Source: JAKAWW01 sp049966775 (lineage in GTDB: Archaea; Micrarchaeota; Micrarchaeia; Micrarchaeales; Micrarchaeaceae). Taken from it: a stretch of DNA of 23,570 nucleotides. The stretch is taken from the NCBI GenBank assembly GCA_049966775.1, contig JBMFTZ010000010.1:1-23570 (forward strand), given 5' to 3'. The notes beneath the pieces are model-generated. The model ran no database searches and was not told where the DNA came from. It worked only from the letters and a program-made list of their open reading frames with translations. Below are positions 8,068 through 15,617 of this stretch, in pieces (the first letter of the stretch is position 1; every line of letters begins with the position of its first letter). The position numbers were made by a program, and so were the translations under genes.

Positions 8068-9357
8068 ATGCACAGATGGCTTACCAGGGATGTTTTGCTT
8101 ATCTCGCTCTCTGCTTTCTTCGCAGATGCAGGCTACCAGGCGCTCATTGCCGGTTTTCCCATATTCCTTGTCATTTACCTCAAGGCTCCTGCCTACATGC
8201 TTGGCATTGCCATGGCGCTCGCGTATGGCGTAGGCTCTCTGTTTGCCTATTTTGGAGGAAGGCTTTCCGACAGGTACGGAAAGAAGAGGATTGCGATTCT
8301 AGGAAACCTCCTTATACCGATACTTTCCTTCACGGGGTTTGCATCTTCTTCAGTTGAAGCTACTGCGCTCTTTTCAACGGGCTGGTGGGCAAGAAACTTC
8401 CGCACTTCTGCAAGGAGGGCTATGATTGGTGACATATCCAGCAAGCTTGATAAAGGTAGGGTCTATGGCTTCCTGAACGCGCTTGATGTTGGCGGCGGCG
8501 TTATTGCGATATTGTACCTCTCAATTGGCATATACTTTGGCGTTGCCCTGCGGCTCCTCTTCCTTGTCACTATTGTGCCGCTTCTCATATCTTCGCTCTG
8601 CCTTGCGCTTGTAAAGCACAAAGGCATGGCGCAAAAGAAGGAAAGCAAACATGAAAGCGCTTTTATGGCAAGGGCAAAAACCAGCCAGGATAGAACATAT
8701 AAGTCTGTGCTTGTGGCTACTGCGCTCTTCGGGCTTAGCTTCTACAGCATGAGCTTCCCCGTGCTAACAATTGCCCAGCAGTCAACAAGCCTTTATGGCG
8801 TTGCGTCGTATGCGCTCTTTTTGCTGCTCTCTGCCGTGTTTGGCTACGTCTCTGGCGCTCTTGTAAAGAAGCGTGTTTTGGGGCTTGCGCTCTACGGCTA
8901 CATGCTTGCAGGTATTGGCTCTCTTGTGATAGGCCTTTCATACCACTTTGGCTTTGGGGCCTTTGGTTCATATATTGGAGTGGCGCTCATGGGCGTTGCG
9001 CTTGGAAGCATTGAAACGCTTGAGCCAACAATAATATCGCTTGTGAAGAGCAAGCTGCATTATGGCAGGGAATGGCACTTGCCCAGACTACATAACCTAA
9101 AAAGCATCTCTAAGATGGTGCTTGGGCAGAAAAAGTCTGGGCTGAGTAATACAGCAATGAAGCTGAACATGCCACCAGAGCAGCATCCACACATAGGCAT
9201 AAACGGCGCGAGGCTTGCTACAGAGAGCATATCTGTGTTGCTGTTTGGCAAGCACTTCTATGACGAATACAAGGTGTATGCAATTCCTGAGATGAATAGG
9301 AACAGGCTGAAATTGCAGGCAATAGACGTAGGCACAGCGTATTTTAAAAGCGGTTAG
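8068..9357 (+). CDS. MFS transporter with divergent, possibly fused C-terminal tail
   Basis: 429 residues. Residues 1 to about 326 are a Major Facilitator: about ten hydrophobic helices, the loop 2-3 signature GGRLSDRYGKKR, a central cytoplasmic loop around residue 195, and ETLEPTIISLV at the end of the recognisable part. The last 103 residues (from about 9046) are soluble, charged and contain PPEQHPHIGINGARLATES. They do not look like MFS helices, so the final two helices appear to be missing. Around 9070 another frame gives short MFS-like MALAQTT and then stops, which suggests a frameshift or a recombination joint with an unrelated sequence. Transport function is doubtful. The substrate is unknown. 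Confidence 0.7.
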   Translation: MHRWLTRDVLLISLSAFFADAGYQALIAGFPIFLVIYLKAPAYMLGIAMALAYGVGSLFAYFGGRLSDRYGKKRIAILGNLLIPILSFTGFASSSVEATALFSTGWWARNFRTSARRAMIGDISSKLDKGRVYGFLNALDVGGGVIAILYLSIGIYFGVALRLLFLVTIVPLLISSLCLALVKHKGMAQKKESKHESAFMARAKTSQDRTYKSVLVATALFGLSFYSMSFPVLTIAQQSTSLYGVASYALFLLLSAVFGYVSGALVKKRVLGLALYGYMLAGIGSLVIGLSYHFGFGAFGSYIGVALMGVALGSIETLEPTIISLVKSKLHYGREWHLPRLHNLKSISKMVLGQKKSGLSNTAMKLNMPPEQHPHIGINGARLATESISVLLFGKHFYDEYKVYAIPEMNRNRLKLQAIDVGTAYFKSG

Positions 9358-9470
9358 TTCAACAGAATGAACGGAATGTATACATTTAGTCCAATTAACT
9401 GCCAGGCACCGAAAGCCAGCAAATGCTGCCGTGTGCCATGCATCATCAATGTTCAGCATGCCGTATTGAA

Positions 9471-9494
9471 TTTTGTGTAATATTTTACACAAAA
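9471..9494. repeat. Perfect inverted repeat TTTTGTGTAA / TTACACAAAA
   Basis: Ten-base perfect arms with a TATT loop. A weaker echo (TTGTGTAATTCTACATAA) follows at about 9504-9521. Related sequences occur at 7896-7906 (TTTACACAAAA), 7928-7940 and 13074-13083. It could be a regulator site or the edge of a lost element. Confidence 0.5.
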
Positions 9495-9643
9495 AAGGCA
9501 AAATTGTGTAATTCTACATAAAAACTGCATACTAGCTGAGAAAGAGTTGTGCTGTTGTTCGACCTTGGCGCCAATGATAGAACTTTTCAATAATTTTCGT
9601 GAGCATAAATTCTGTACAGGAAGCATGCTAAATCCCTGAAAAG

Positions 9644-9697
9644 ATTATTCGTAGGGCAAGAATACCACGACTTTTAAGTAGTGGATGAATTGCGTGG
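9644..9697 (-). mobile_element. Solo IS200/IS605-like (TnpB-type) terminal hairpin, copy 1
   Basis: On the minus strand this 54-base segment matches 19055-19108 at 50 of 54 positions without gaps. It contains CAATTCATCC, a stem-loop around CTTAAAAG, and a TATTCTTGCCC tail. The layout is that of the 3' end of TnpB elements, where the guide-type RNA ends in a hairpin. This copy has one broken stem pair (CCACTACTT against AAGTCGTGG). No tnpA or tnpB frame is present next to it, so it is a relic or a non-autonomous end. Confidence 0.6.
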
Positions 9698-9769
9698 CGA
9701 GCAAGGCACCCATAGCAGTAGCGATAATGGCAGCGAGATGGCTGCTAAAAGGATTGCTGCACTGAATTA

Positions 9770-10114
9770 TTGCGAGACTATAAATGGCTAGATATCTATC
9801 CGCCATTTGATGCCAAGATCGCTGCATTTTTACAAGGCAAATGCAAGCATGCCTACCTTGAGGCATACAGGCGTGAAACGCACGTTATGGAACTGCTAGG
9901 GATAGCATTTCCGCAAACAACAGGCCCTCTTGGTTATGGTAATATCTATACTGAAGAAGGCAATGATTTGCACTTCGATCTTTTTGCAGAGAAGAATGCG
10001 GCCATGCCTAGAAAAGCCCATGCGGCTGTAATCCTGAAAAAAACAAAGCGAATAAAAGGTTTTCCAGAGACGGGCTGCTGCAGAGTGCGCATTTTAAGAC
10101 AAGCACTGATTTGA
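9770..10114 (+). CDS. Unrecognised ORF, probably truncated
   Basis: 114 residues from a TTG, with the frame open back to 9749. There is no good ATG or ribosome binding site at the front. I recognise no family. The middle has a protein-like composition: LEAYRRETHVMELLG is amphipathic helix, and GPLGYGNIYTEEGN then DLHFDLFAEKN could be strands and turns. The last 20 residues look random. It sits just downstream of a solo IS-like end, so it may be a gene fragment that lost its 5' end. The 9358-10284 region otherwise holds the inverted repeat, the IS-like end and AT-rich spacer. Confidence 0.3.
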   Translation: MRDYKWLDIYPPFDAKIAAFLQGKCKHAYLEAYRRETHVMELLGIAFPQTTGPLGYGNIYTEEGNDLHFDLFAEKNAAMPRKAHAAVILKKTKRIKGFPETGCCRVRILRQALI

Positions 10115-10233
10115 AATCTGCTTTTGGCATTGGCAATGATCAAGCTGTTCAAGCACAGGCAAAATGCAAATGTTTTCCTATGATTTCTTAAGCTTCATTA
10201 TAGTGTTTATCGGGCTACAAGCTCAAAATAGAA

Positions 10234-10245
10234 ATATTTTTAAAG
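10234..10245 (+). promoter_or_regulatory. TATA-like box for the 58-residue gene
   Basis: ATATTTTTAAAG lies about 40-50 bases before the ATG at 10285. The predicted start near 10266 leaves a short leader that includes GGTGAC. Confidence 0.4.
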
Positions 10246-10284
10246 CTTTGATAAAAATCATTTTTGCTATATTTTGGTGACAGA

Positions 10285-10461
10285 ATGAAGATTAAGAAAA
10301 TTTTGCAATATAAAGGCAAGATAGTGCTTGTGGCCTCTCCACCGTCGGATCCTCAAGGTGGTTGCCCACGTTTGATACTAAACAAAAGTAGCATTGTGTT
10401 AAGGGATGACTATCACAATACTGTAAAGTTTAAAAACGATTTAATTGAAGGTTTATTCTAA
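10285..10461 (+). CDS. Small hypothetical protein, 58 residues
   Basis: Starts at ATG 10285 behind GGTGAC at 10276-10281. It is basic at the N-terminus (MKIKKILQYKGK) and then alternates hydrophobic and polar residues (IVLVASPP, PRLILNKSSIVLRDDYHNTV), consistent with a small beta-rich domain. I recognise no family. It is AT-rich like the neighbouring 3' half of the Lrp-like gene. The two genes are convergent and overlap by nine bases at their stop codons (10453-10461). The promoter and ribosome binding site make it a better gene than its length suggests. Confidence 0.5.
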   Translation: MKIKKILQYKGKIVLVASPPSDPQGGCPRLILNKSSIVLRDDYHNTVKFKNDLIEGLF

Positions 10462-11472
10462 ATCTATTAACGTCTTTTCTGCAAATTTGTACCTATTCAA
10501 TGCAAACGGCCATTTTCCTACTATTGCTTCAGTAAGAATAGCTTTTTCTATTTCTGGATTTTCTTCTTTCCATAAGTTTTTAATTAGATCAGGACCTCTT
10601 TTTGCCAACTCTTCACCATTATTAAAAGAGCATATACATAGTAAATCGAATGAACCATTTGTATCTGTAATTATATTGTAGTCGTTGCTATACTCATGCA
10701 AATCCTCTTTGACTAATTCTTTTTTAAAATCAAGCGCAAGTTTGCTGTGATCCGGGCTTGGATAAAGATAAACACCAAATGCTTCAAATACTCTCTTCTC
10801 TGGGTTCTGCACAAGTACAGAAGATTTTTTTATTACCCCCAATTTCTTCAATTTTTTAATTGTATAAATCGCACTCATTTGTGTGGTGTGCGCAGCTTTA
10901 ACTAGATCTCTTAACTTCATTCTTGAGTTTTCGTTTAGTAGTATTAATACTTTCTTTTCCACATTTGACAGCACTGAAGTCTCTTTAATAAGTTCATTTT
11001 TTAAAGGAAAGAAACCCATTGATAAATTATTTAAGTTAGACACCTTTAATAGTGGTCTATATTCACTGAAGGCGGTTCTTAGGTTAAATTGCCAATTTTG
11101 GAAATCTTTTGGCGTTAATCCAACTACGTATATGAGCAGGTCAAAATCTCCCTGCGCTAGATATGCGTCTTGCACAAAGAGGTCTCTTGCGAGCAGACCT
11201 TTTATGAAATCTATCTCTGGCATCTTTTCGAATTTTATGGTTATGAGCCTGCCTTCCGCGAACCCCAGCTTGTCTGTGTCTATGCTCAATGTGTAGAACA
11301 GCTTGTATTTTTCCTCCAATTCCTTGAGCTTCCTTGCGACTATGTGGTAAGAGATGCCGAGCTCCTTGCCGAGCTTCCTTAGCGACAAGCGGGAATTGTC
11401 GTTGAGGCGCATGAGAAGCTGGTAGGGCAGCTCTTTTTCTACATATTCTGCAACCTTCTTTGACTTTGTCAT
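10453..11472 (-). CDS. Tandem Lrp/AsnC-type transcription regulator
   Basis: 339 residues with two Lrp/AsnC-like units in one chain. The first helix-turn-helix is near 28-55 (LSLRKLGKELGISYHIVARK), followed by a ligand-domain-like region. The second helix-turn-helix is near 185-215 (MKLRDLVKAAHTTQMSAIYT), again followed by a sensor-like segment. Lrp-type proteins in archaea often control amino-acid and energy metabolism genes. The start has GAGGATGG just before it and a TATA-like box at 11501-11512. Base composition changes within the gene: about 31% GC in sampled lines of 10561-10980 (residues 165 on), but about 45-50% in 11100-11472. This suggests a mosaic origin. Target genes cannot be inferred. 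Confidence 0.82.
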   Translation of the reverse strand: MTKSKKVAEYVEKELPYQLLMRLNDNSRLSLRKLGKELGISYHIVARKLKELEEKYKLFYTLSIDTDKLGFAEGRLITIKFEKMPEIDFIKGLLARDLFVQDAYLAQGDFDLLIYVVGLTPKDFQNWQFNLRTAFSEYRPLLKVSNLNNLSMGFFPLKNELIKETSVLSNVEKKVLILLNENSRMKLRDLVKAAHTTQMSAIYTIKKLKKLGVIKKSSVLVQNPEKRVFEAFGVYLYPSPDHSKLALDFKKELVKEDLHEYSNDYNIITDTNGSFDLLCICSFNNGEELAKRGPDLIKNLWKEENPEIEKAILTEAIVGKWPFALNRYKFAEKTLIDLE

Positions 11473-11500
11473 TCCATCCTCAATAATGTAGCCAAGAATA

Positions 11501-11512
11501 AGTATTTATATG
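11501..11512 (-). promoter_or_regulatory. TATA-like box for the Lrp-like regulator
   Basis: Read on the minus strand the segment is CATATAAATACT, about 30-40 bases before the ATG at 11472. This gives a very short leader containing GAGGATGG. Confidence 0.5.
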
Positions 11513-11555
11513 CGATATAGCATATTCAAAATGCAAAAAATTGGCGCCCGTTAGC

Positions 11556-11582
11556 GCAAGGTGCTGCTCGATAAACGGATAA
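11556..11582 (+). pseudogene. 3'-end relic of a radical SAM/SPASM gene
   Basis: The frame reads ARCCSING-stop, identical in protein to the end of the gene at 3-653, but with synonymous differences (GCG/GCA, CGG/AGG, TCT/TCG). The synonymous pattern indicates an old coding copy rather than a recent duplication. It is followed, as in the source locus, by a dehydrogenase end at 11678. Confidence 0.6.
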
Positions 11583-11677
11583 AATCGCGATTCAATTTTC
11601 TTGCTGTGCTTCTTGCGATATCCTATTTATCTTCTCAGGCCAACCGTTGCTTTTTATAATATTAAAAGTAAATTTGT

Positions 11678-11755
11678 ATGCCTCTTGAGAAGGCAAACGA
11701 AGCGCTGCCCGTGGTTAAGAAAGGTGCTTCTGGCTCTGCCGTGTTAAATATGTGA
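11678..11755 (+). pseudogene. 3'-end relic of a zinc alcohol dehydrogenase gene
   Basis: After an ATG, 24 codons match the last 24 codons of the dehydrogenase at 868-1857 (PLERANEALLMVKK there, PLEKANEALPVVKK here), 18 of 24 residues identical and the stop in register. The rest of the gene is missing: the distance from the radical SAM stop to the dehydrogenase stop is about 1.2 kb at the source and 0.17 kb here. A TATA-like TTTTTATAAT at 11651-11660 precedes it, so a 25-residue peptide could in principle be made. The rest of 11473-11846 holds nothing else I can name. Confidence 0.7.
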
Positions 11756-11846
11756 AACGGACTGCTCTGCATGTCTTTGTTCTGCGCACTCAACTGGATA
11801 ACAGCTTGGCAGAGCGCATCATTGCCTTGTGAAAACGCGCCATTAG

Positions 11847-12950
11847 TCATACGCTTCTGTTTATCAGGAAATCGGCTAGCATCTTCAGGTTGTCCTTGCC
11901 TTTTGATTCTGGTAGCAGTTTATCGACATCCGCCCATGCCGCATCTATAATTTCCTTTGCCTTCTTGGCGCAATACTCTTTGGCCCCATACTTGTCTATT
12001 ATTGATATTGCCTCGTTTATGAGCTTCTTGTCTTTTGTGTGCATGGAGAGTATTTCCTTGAGCCTTGCCTTGTCGGCAGCGCTTGCCGCTGCGAATGTCT
12101 TTATCACCATAAGCGTTATCTTTCCCTCTGTTATGTCGTCTCCAACACCACCCTTGCTCTCTGCAAGCGGGCTCTGCGTTATGTTGAGCAGGTCATCCTT
12201 TATCTGGAATGCCACACCAATAGAGGCGCCAAACCTGCCCAACGCTTCTATCAATTTTTCATCAGCGCCGCCTATTATTCCACCCAGCATTGCCGACATG
12301 CGTGGGAGAACTCCGGTCTTTGAAAGCACCATCTGAAGGTACTGCCTTTCAGTCACGCCGAAGGGGTCCACAAGGGCCCTGTGCCACGCTATGTCTGTGG
12401 TCTGGCCGATATGCACCCGGAGCATCTCCCGCTGGTACACCTTTATGATATTGAAAACCGTGTCTTTGCTGATTTCATCGTCGTTGAAAAGGAAAAGCGG
12501 CGCCATATAGTACATCATTGCGCCAACGTTTACCGCCACATCGACTCCGAACTTCACATAAACAGCATCGGCCCCACGCCGCTTCTCTGAGCCGTCTTCC
12601 ACGTCGTCATGCAGGAGCGTGGCATTATGGATTATTTCAGGTATTATGGCAAGCTTGACGTATTTGTCAGGATCCTTTCCAAGGGCCGAGATAATATCAA
12701 GCATTAGTACCGGCCTCCACCTCTTACCGCCGAGATTTAGCATGTAAGAAATCGGCTCTATCGCGCCTTTTTTGATCGCTTCAATATCATAGTCATAATC
12801 GGTCTTGCTGCCAAGCAGTGCGTCAATCATGTCCTGGTCAGAGAAGCTCTCCAAATATTCGTTGATTTGCTCGTCGCACTTGACCGCCCATTCCTTCAAA
12901 TGGCCTTGTATGTCTGTTTCCCCCGTGTGCGAGTCCACTCCATCACCCAT
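11847..12950 (-). CDS. Isoprenyl (geranylgeranyl-type) diphosphate synthase
   Basis: 367 residues. Trans-prenyltransferases of this family condense IPP with allylic diphosphates; in archaea they supply C20 or C25 chains for ether lipids. Visible are GGKRWRP near 74-80, the first aspartate-rich motif DDVED near 115-119 in LLHDDVEDGSEKRRG, and GQTTDIAW. The second motif is DDLLN in QIKDDLLNIT, not the usual DDxxD; a final Asn also occurs in eukaryotic GGPP synthases. I prefer the ATG at 12950 because GGGGAGTG precedes it by about eight bases; the ATG at 12968 adds six residues and has no such site. Chain length cannot be told with certainty. Confidence 0.9.
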   Translation of the reverse strand: MGDGVDSHTGETDIQGHLKEWAVKCDEQINEYLESFSDQDMIDALLGSKTDYDYDIEAIKKGAIEPISYMLNLGGKRWRPVLMLDIISALGKDPDKYVKLAIIPEIIHNATLLHDDVEDGSEKRRGADAVYVKFGVDVAVNVGAMMYYMAPLFLFNDDEISKDTVFNIIKVYQREMLRVHIGQTTDIAWHRALVDPFGVTERQYLQMVLSKTGVLPRMSAMLGGIIGGADEKLIEALGRFGASIGVAFQIKDDLLNITQSPLAESKGGVGDDITEGKITLMVIKTFAAASAADKARLKEILSMHTKDKKLINEAISIIDKYGAKEYCAKKAKEIIDAAWADVDKLLPESKGKDNLKMLADFLINRSV

Positions 12951-13010
12951 TTTGTGCACTCCCCACATGTAAACGGTGTGGGCTTCCTAACCAATAATAT
13001 AGAACAAAAG

Positions 13011-13020
13011 GTATATATAG
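13011..13020 (-). promoter_or_regulatory. TATA-like box for the isoprenyl synthase gene
   Basis: CTATATATAC on the minus strand predicts a start near 12989, some 39 bases before ATG 12950. The 12951-13306 spacer separates this gene from the divergent ProS gene and also holds a TTTTGTGTAA motif and a hairpin. Confidence 0.5.
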
Positions 13021-13083
13021 ATGCCATATATGTTGCGACAAAACCATATTATACGGCGGACAGCGGCCTTATTTTGTGTAAAG

Positions 13084-13117
13084 AAGCGTAATAAAAACAT
13101 GAGAGTCTTATACGCTT
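13084..13117. repeat. Inverted repeat between divergent promoters
   Basis: AAGCGTA at 13084-13090 pairs with TACGCTT at 13111-13117, and TAA with TTA extends the stem across one bulged A. An overlapping alternative pairs AAAACATG at 13094-13101 with CATGTTTT at 13121-13128. The two stems exclude each other in part. Function unknown. Confidence 0.3.
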
Positions 13118-13306
13118 TTACATGTTTTCAAAATTCTGAATGAAAAACAAAATGTCAGGAATACCTGCTATTTATCTTGGTTGGCAAGCTTTCGTTTAGA
13201 TTACCAAATAACCTAAATAGATATAAGGTTATAATACCTTCCACTATTATAGAAATAAAGAGACCCCACAAAGCCAAATAGGTATAATTCAATCGGGGAG
13301 GTACTT

Positions 13307-14782
13307 ATGAACGATCAAGAGGCACCGAACACAAATACCGATAGCACAAAAATCACATTTTCGATAAATAAGGAAAGCGATTTCCCGGAATGGTTTGACC
13401 GCGCGCTTGATGTAGGCGACATCGTAGATACGAGATACCCAGTGAAGGGCATGTATGTATGGAAGCCATACGGATACAAGGCTTTGAAAATAATGCTCAA
13501 TATACTAAGCGACCTTTTGGACAAATCAGGGCATAATGAAGCATACTTCCCCATGCTGGTTCCGGCCTCGGTGTTTGGAAAGGAGAAGGATTTCCTCAAA
13601 GGTTTCAACGGTGAGGCATACATAGTTACAAAGGCGGGAAGCGAGAAACTTTCGGAGGAGCTGTATGTCAGGCCAACATCAGAAACAGCGATATATGAGA
13701 GTGTGGGGCCTTGGATCAGGTCTTTTACGGATCTGCCATTGAAGCTTTACCAGACTGTCAATGTGTTCAGGCATGAGACCAAGCAGACAAGGCCTATGCT
13801 TAGGTTGCGCGAGCTGGCAAAGTTCAACGAAGCCCATACATTCCATGCAACCGCGAAAGACGCGGAAGAACAGATAAAGGAGGGGCTGAGAGTCTATAGC
13901 GAATTTTTTAACACGCTTCTTGTGCCATTCAAGATTTTAAAGACACCAAGCTGGGACACATTTGCTGGCGCAGAGTATAACTATGATATGATGTCAGTGA
14001 TGCCCGACGGGAAGGCGATAGAACTTGCTTCGGTGATAAACCTGGGCACGAAGTTTGCCAAGGCATTCAACCTAACATATCGCAACAAGAACAACAATTC
14101 TGAATACGTGCACCAGACCTGCTATGGTGTCTCTGAAAGGGAACTTGGAGTGGTACTATCCATCCACGGGGATAACAAGGGGCTTATCATCCCTCCGGTC
14201 ATAGCACCCATACAGGTGGTCATTGTACCGATATTCAAAAAGGGCAATGAGGAAGAGGTAAGAAATGCGGTAAAGAGCCTAAAGGCAAAATTGGAAAGCA
14301 GTGGAATCCGCGTAGAAGCGGATTTGAGAGACAAAGGCGTCGGTGACAAATATTACGAGTGGGAAGCCAAAGGCGTGCCCGTAAGGATTGAAATGGGCGC
14401 CAATGAGATCAGGACAAACAAGCTCGTAATCTTCAGAAGGGACAAGCTCACAAAGCAGGAGATAAACGCCAATGATGTGAACAAGCACATCGAGGAGCTC
14501 ATGGGAGACATCACGGACAACCTCAGATCAAGAGCGCAGGAATACTTTAAAAAGAGAGTAGTAAATTTCAACACTGTCGAAGAGCTCAAGAAAAAATACA
14601 CAGAGCGCATTGGCATGGTAAGCCTCCCGTGGTGCGGAAATGAAGAATGCGGCAGAAAACTTGAGAAGGAGATAGATATACCGACCATAGGCGCTGACGA
14701 AGAGCATAAGGTCGATGAGCCATGCGCAGCATGCGGCAAAAAAGGGCGCAATGCGAGGATGTTCTTTGGCAGGACATATTAG
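13307..14782 (+). CDS. proS: Prolyl-tRNA synthetase, archaeal/eukaryotic type
   Basis: 491 residues, the usual size for the type without the bacterial editing insertion. It charges tRNA-Pro with proline in the cytoplasm. Class II features are seen in order: RPTSETAIYESVGPWIRS, then motif 2 with FRHETKQTRPMLRLRE and FNEAHTFHAT, then GDNKGLIIPPVIAPIQVVIV, an anticodon-binding domain, and a C-terminal zinc-type module with four cysteines (WCGNEECG and CAACGKKG). It ends with the conserved FGRTY, whose tyrosine is typical of this group. The ATG follows the strong site GGGGAGGT at 13295-13302. The gene converges on the methyltransferase at 14841. Confidence 0.96.
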   Translation: MNDQEAPNTNTDSTKITFSINKESDFPEWFDRALDVGDIVDTRYPVKGMYVWKPYGYKALKIMLNILSDLLDKSGHNEAYFPMLVPASVFGKEKDFLKGFNGEAYIVTKAGSEKLSEELYVRPTSETAIYESVGPWIRSFTDLPLKLYQTVNVFRHETKQTRPMLRLRELAKFNEAHTFHATAKDAEEQIKEGLRVYSEFFNTLLVPFKILKTPSWDTFAGAEYNYDMMSVMPDGKAIELASVINLGTKFAKAFNLTYRNKNNNSEYVHQTCYGVSERELGVVLSIHGDNKGLIIPPVIAPIQVVIVPIFKKGNEEEVRNAVKSLKAKLESSGIRVEADLRDKGVGDKYYEWEAKGVPVRIEMGANEIRTNKLVIFRRDKLTKQEINANDVNKHIEELMGDITDNLRSRAQEYFKKRVVNFNTVEELKKKYTERIGMVSLPWCGNEECGRKLEKEIDIPTIGADEEHKVDEPCAACGKKGRNARMFFGRTY

Positions 14783-14840
14783 AGAAGCACGGAATACGAA
14801 ACATATGGAACCCGCACAAGGACAAGGGCGTTGATGCCTG

Positions 14841-15581
14841 CTAGGCTGCTATGAGCTTGAAGAGGCTCAGCTCTGGCATTGACCGCATGCTGTTATAGAG
14901 GTGCTTGTCTACTTTCTTCAGTGCCGAAATGGGCTTTGCATCGATGTAGTCTGCGATTTCAAAGCCACTTTTTACTGCGGTCCTTACATATGTTTGCAAT
15001 GTACGGTGCATGAACGGGATGTTCGTTTCGTATTTTGTGCCCCTGAACCATATGTGGCTTTGCATGCCCTCCTCAAAGTAGTTACCAAACCGCCTAATGT
15101 AATAGGGCTTTCCTGGAATGTGATGGGTCACCTCCCTGAACGGATTTCTTATTGAAAACACGAATGCGCCGCGCTTTTTGAGAACCCTTCTTATTTCCTT
15201 GAACGCGGCTTCAAGGCGCGTGAAATGCTCCACTGCGTATGAAGCGAAGGCGACATCGAAAAACCCGCTCTTGTATGGCATGTGGTATACGCTGCCTATG
15301 GTGAAATGCGCACCCTTTACATGTGATTCAGCTATCTTGATCATGCTTTTCGAATAGTCTATGCCGTAAACCACCGAACCGCGTCTTAGCAGTGCGGCGC
15401 TGTGAAAGCCAGGCCCGCAGCCTATGTCGAGCACTCTTTTGCGCTTCACGCTGCCAAGCGCGGCGGGCATTGCGGGCATTTCGAGGTAGTTGTTGTATGC
15501 CGCTTTGTTTGTAGCCCTGAATTCAAAAAATTCGCGCGCTATGCTGTTATACGCGCTTTTCGTGTTTTTCGCAAGGCCCAT
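14841..15581 (-). CDS. Class I SAM-dependent methyltransferase
   Basis: 246 residues. Motif I is VLDIGCGPG at 50-58, followed by GIDYSKSM with its acidic residue, a GSVYHMPY segment, and FDVAFASYAVEHF, all typical of the Methyltransf_11/UbiE-like group. C-terminal to this are several aromatic, basic segments (HIPGKPYYIRRFGNYFEEGM). The substrate is unknown; small molecules, lipids and quinone-like compounds are all possible. I start at the ATG at 15581; the preceding TTG at 15584 is in frame but needless. It lies 36 bases after the DUF355 gene on the same strand and is probably cotranscribed with it. Confidence 0.85.
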   Translation of the reverse strand: MGLAKNTKSAYNSIAREFFEFRATNKAAYNNYLEMPAMPAALGSVKRKRVLDIGCGPGFHSAALLRRGSVVYGIDYSKSMIKIAESHVKGAHFTIGSVYHMPYKSGFFDVAFASYAVEHFTRLEAAFKEIRRVLKKRGAFVFSIRNPFREVTHHIPGKPYYIRRFGNYFEEGMQSHIWFRGTKYETNIPFMHRTLQTYVRTAVKSGFEIADYIDAKPISALKKVDKHLYNSMRSMPELSLFKLIAA

Positions 15582-15617
15582 CAAATCATACTCTTAGCTG
15601 AGATCTATGCGTGCCGT

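Noticed and set aside
9645..9866. Minus-strand frame as a TnpB C-terminus
   Set aside because: It lies beside the IS-like end, but I see no TnpB zinc-finger CxxC pairs or catalytic motif.
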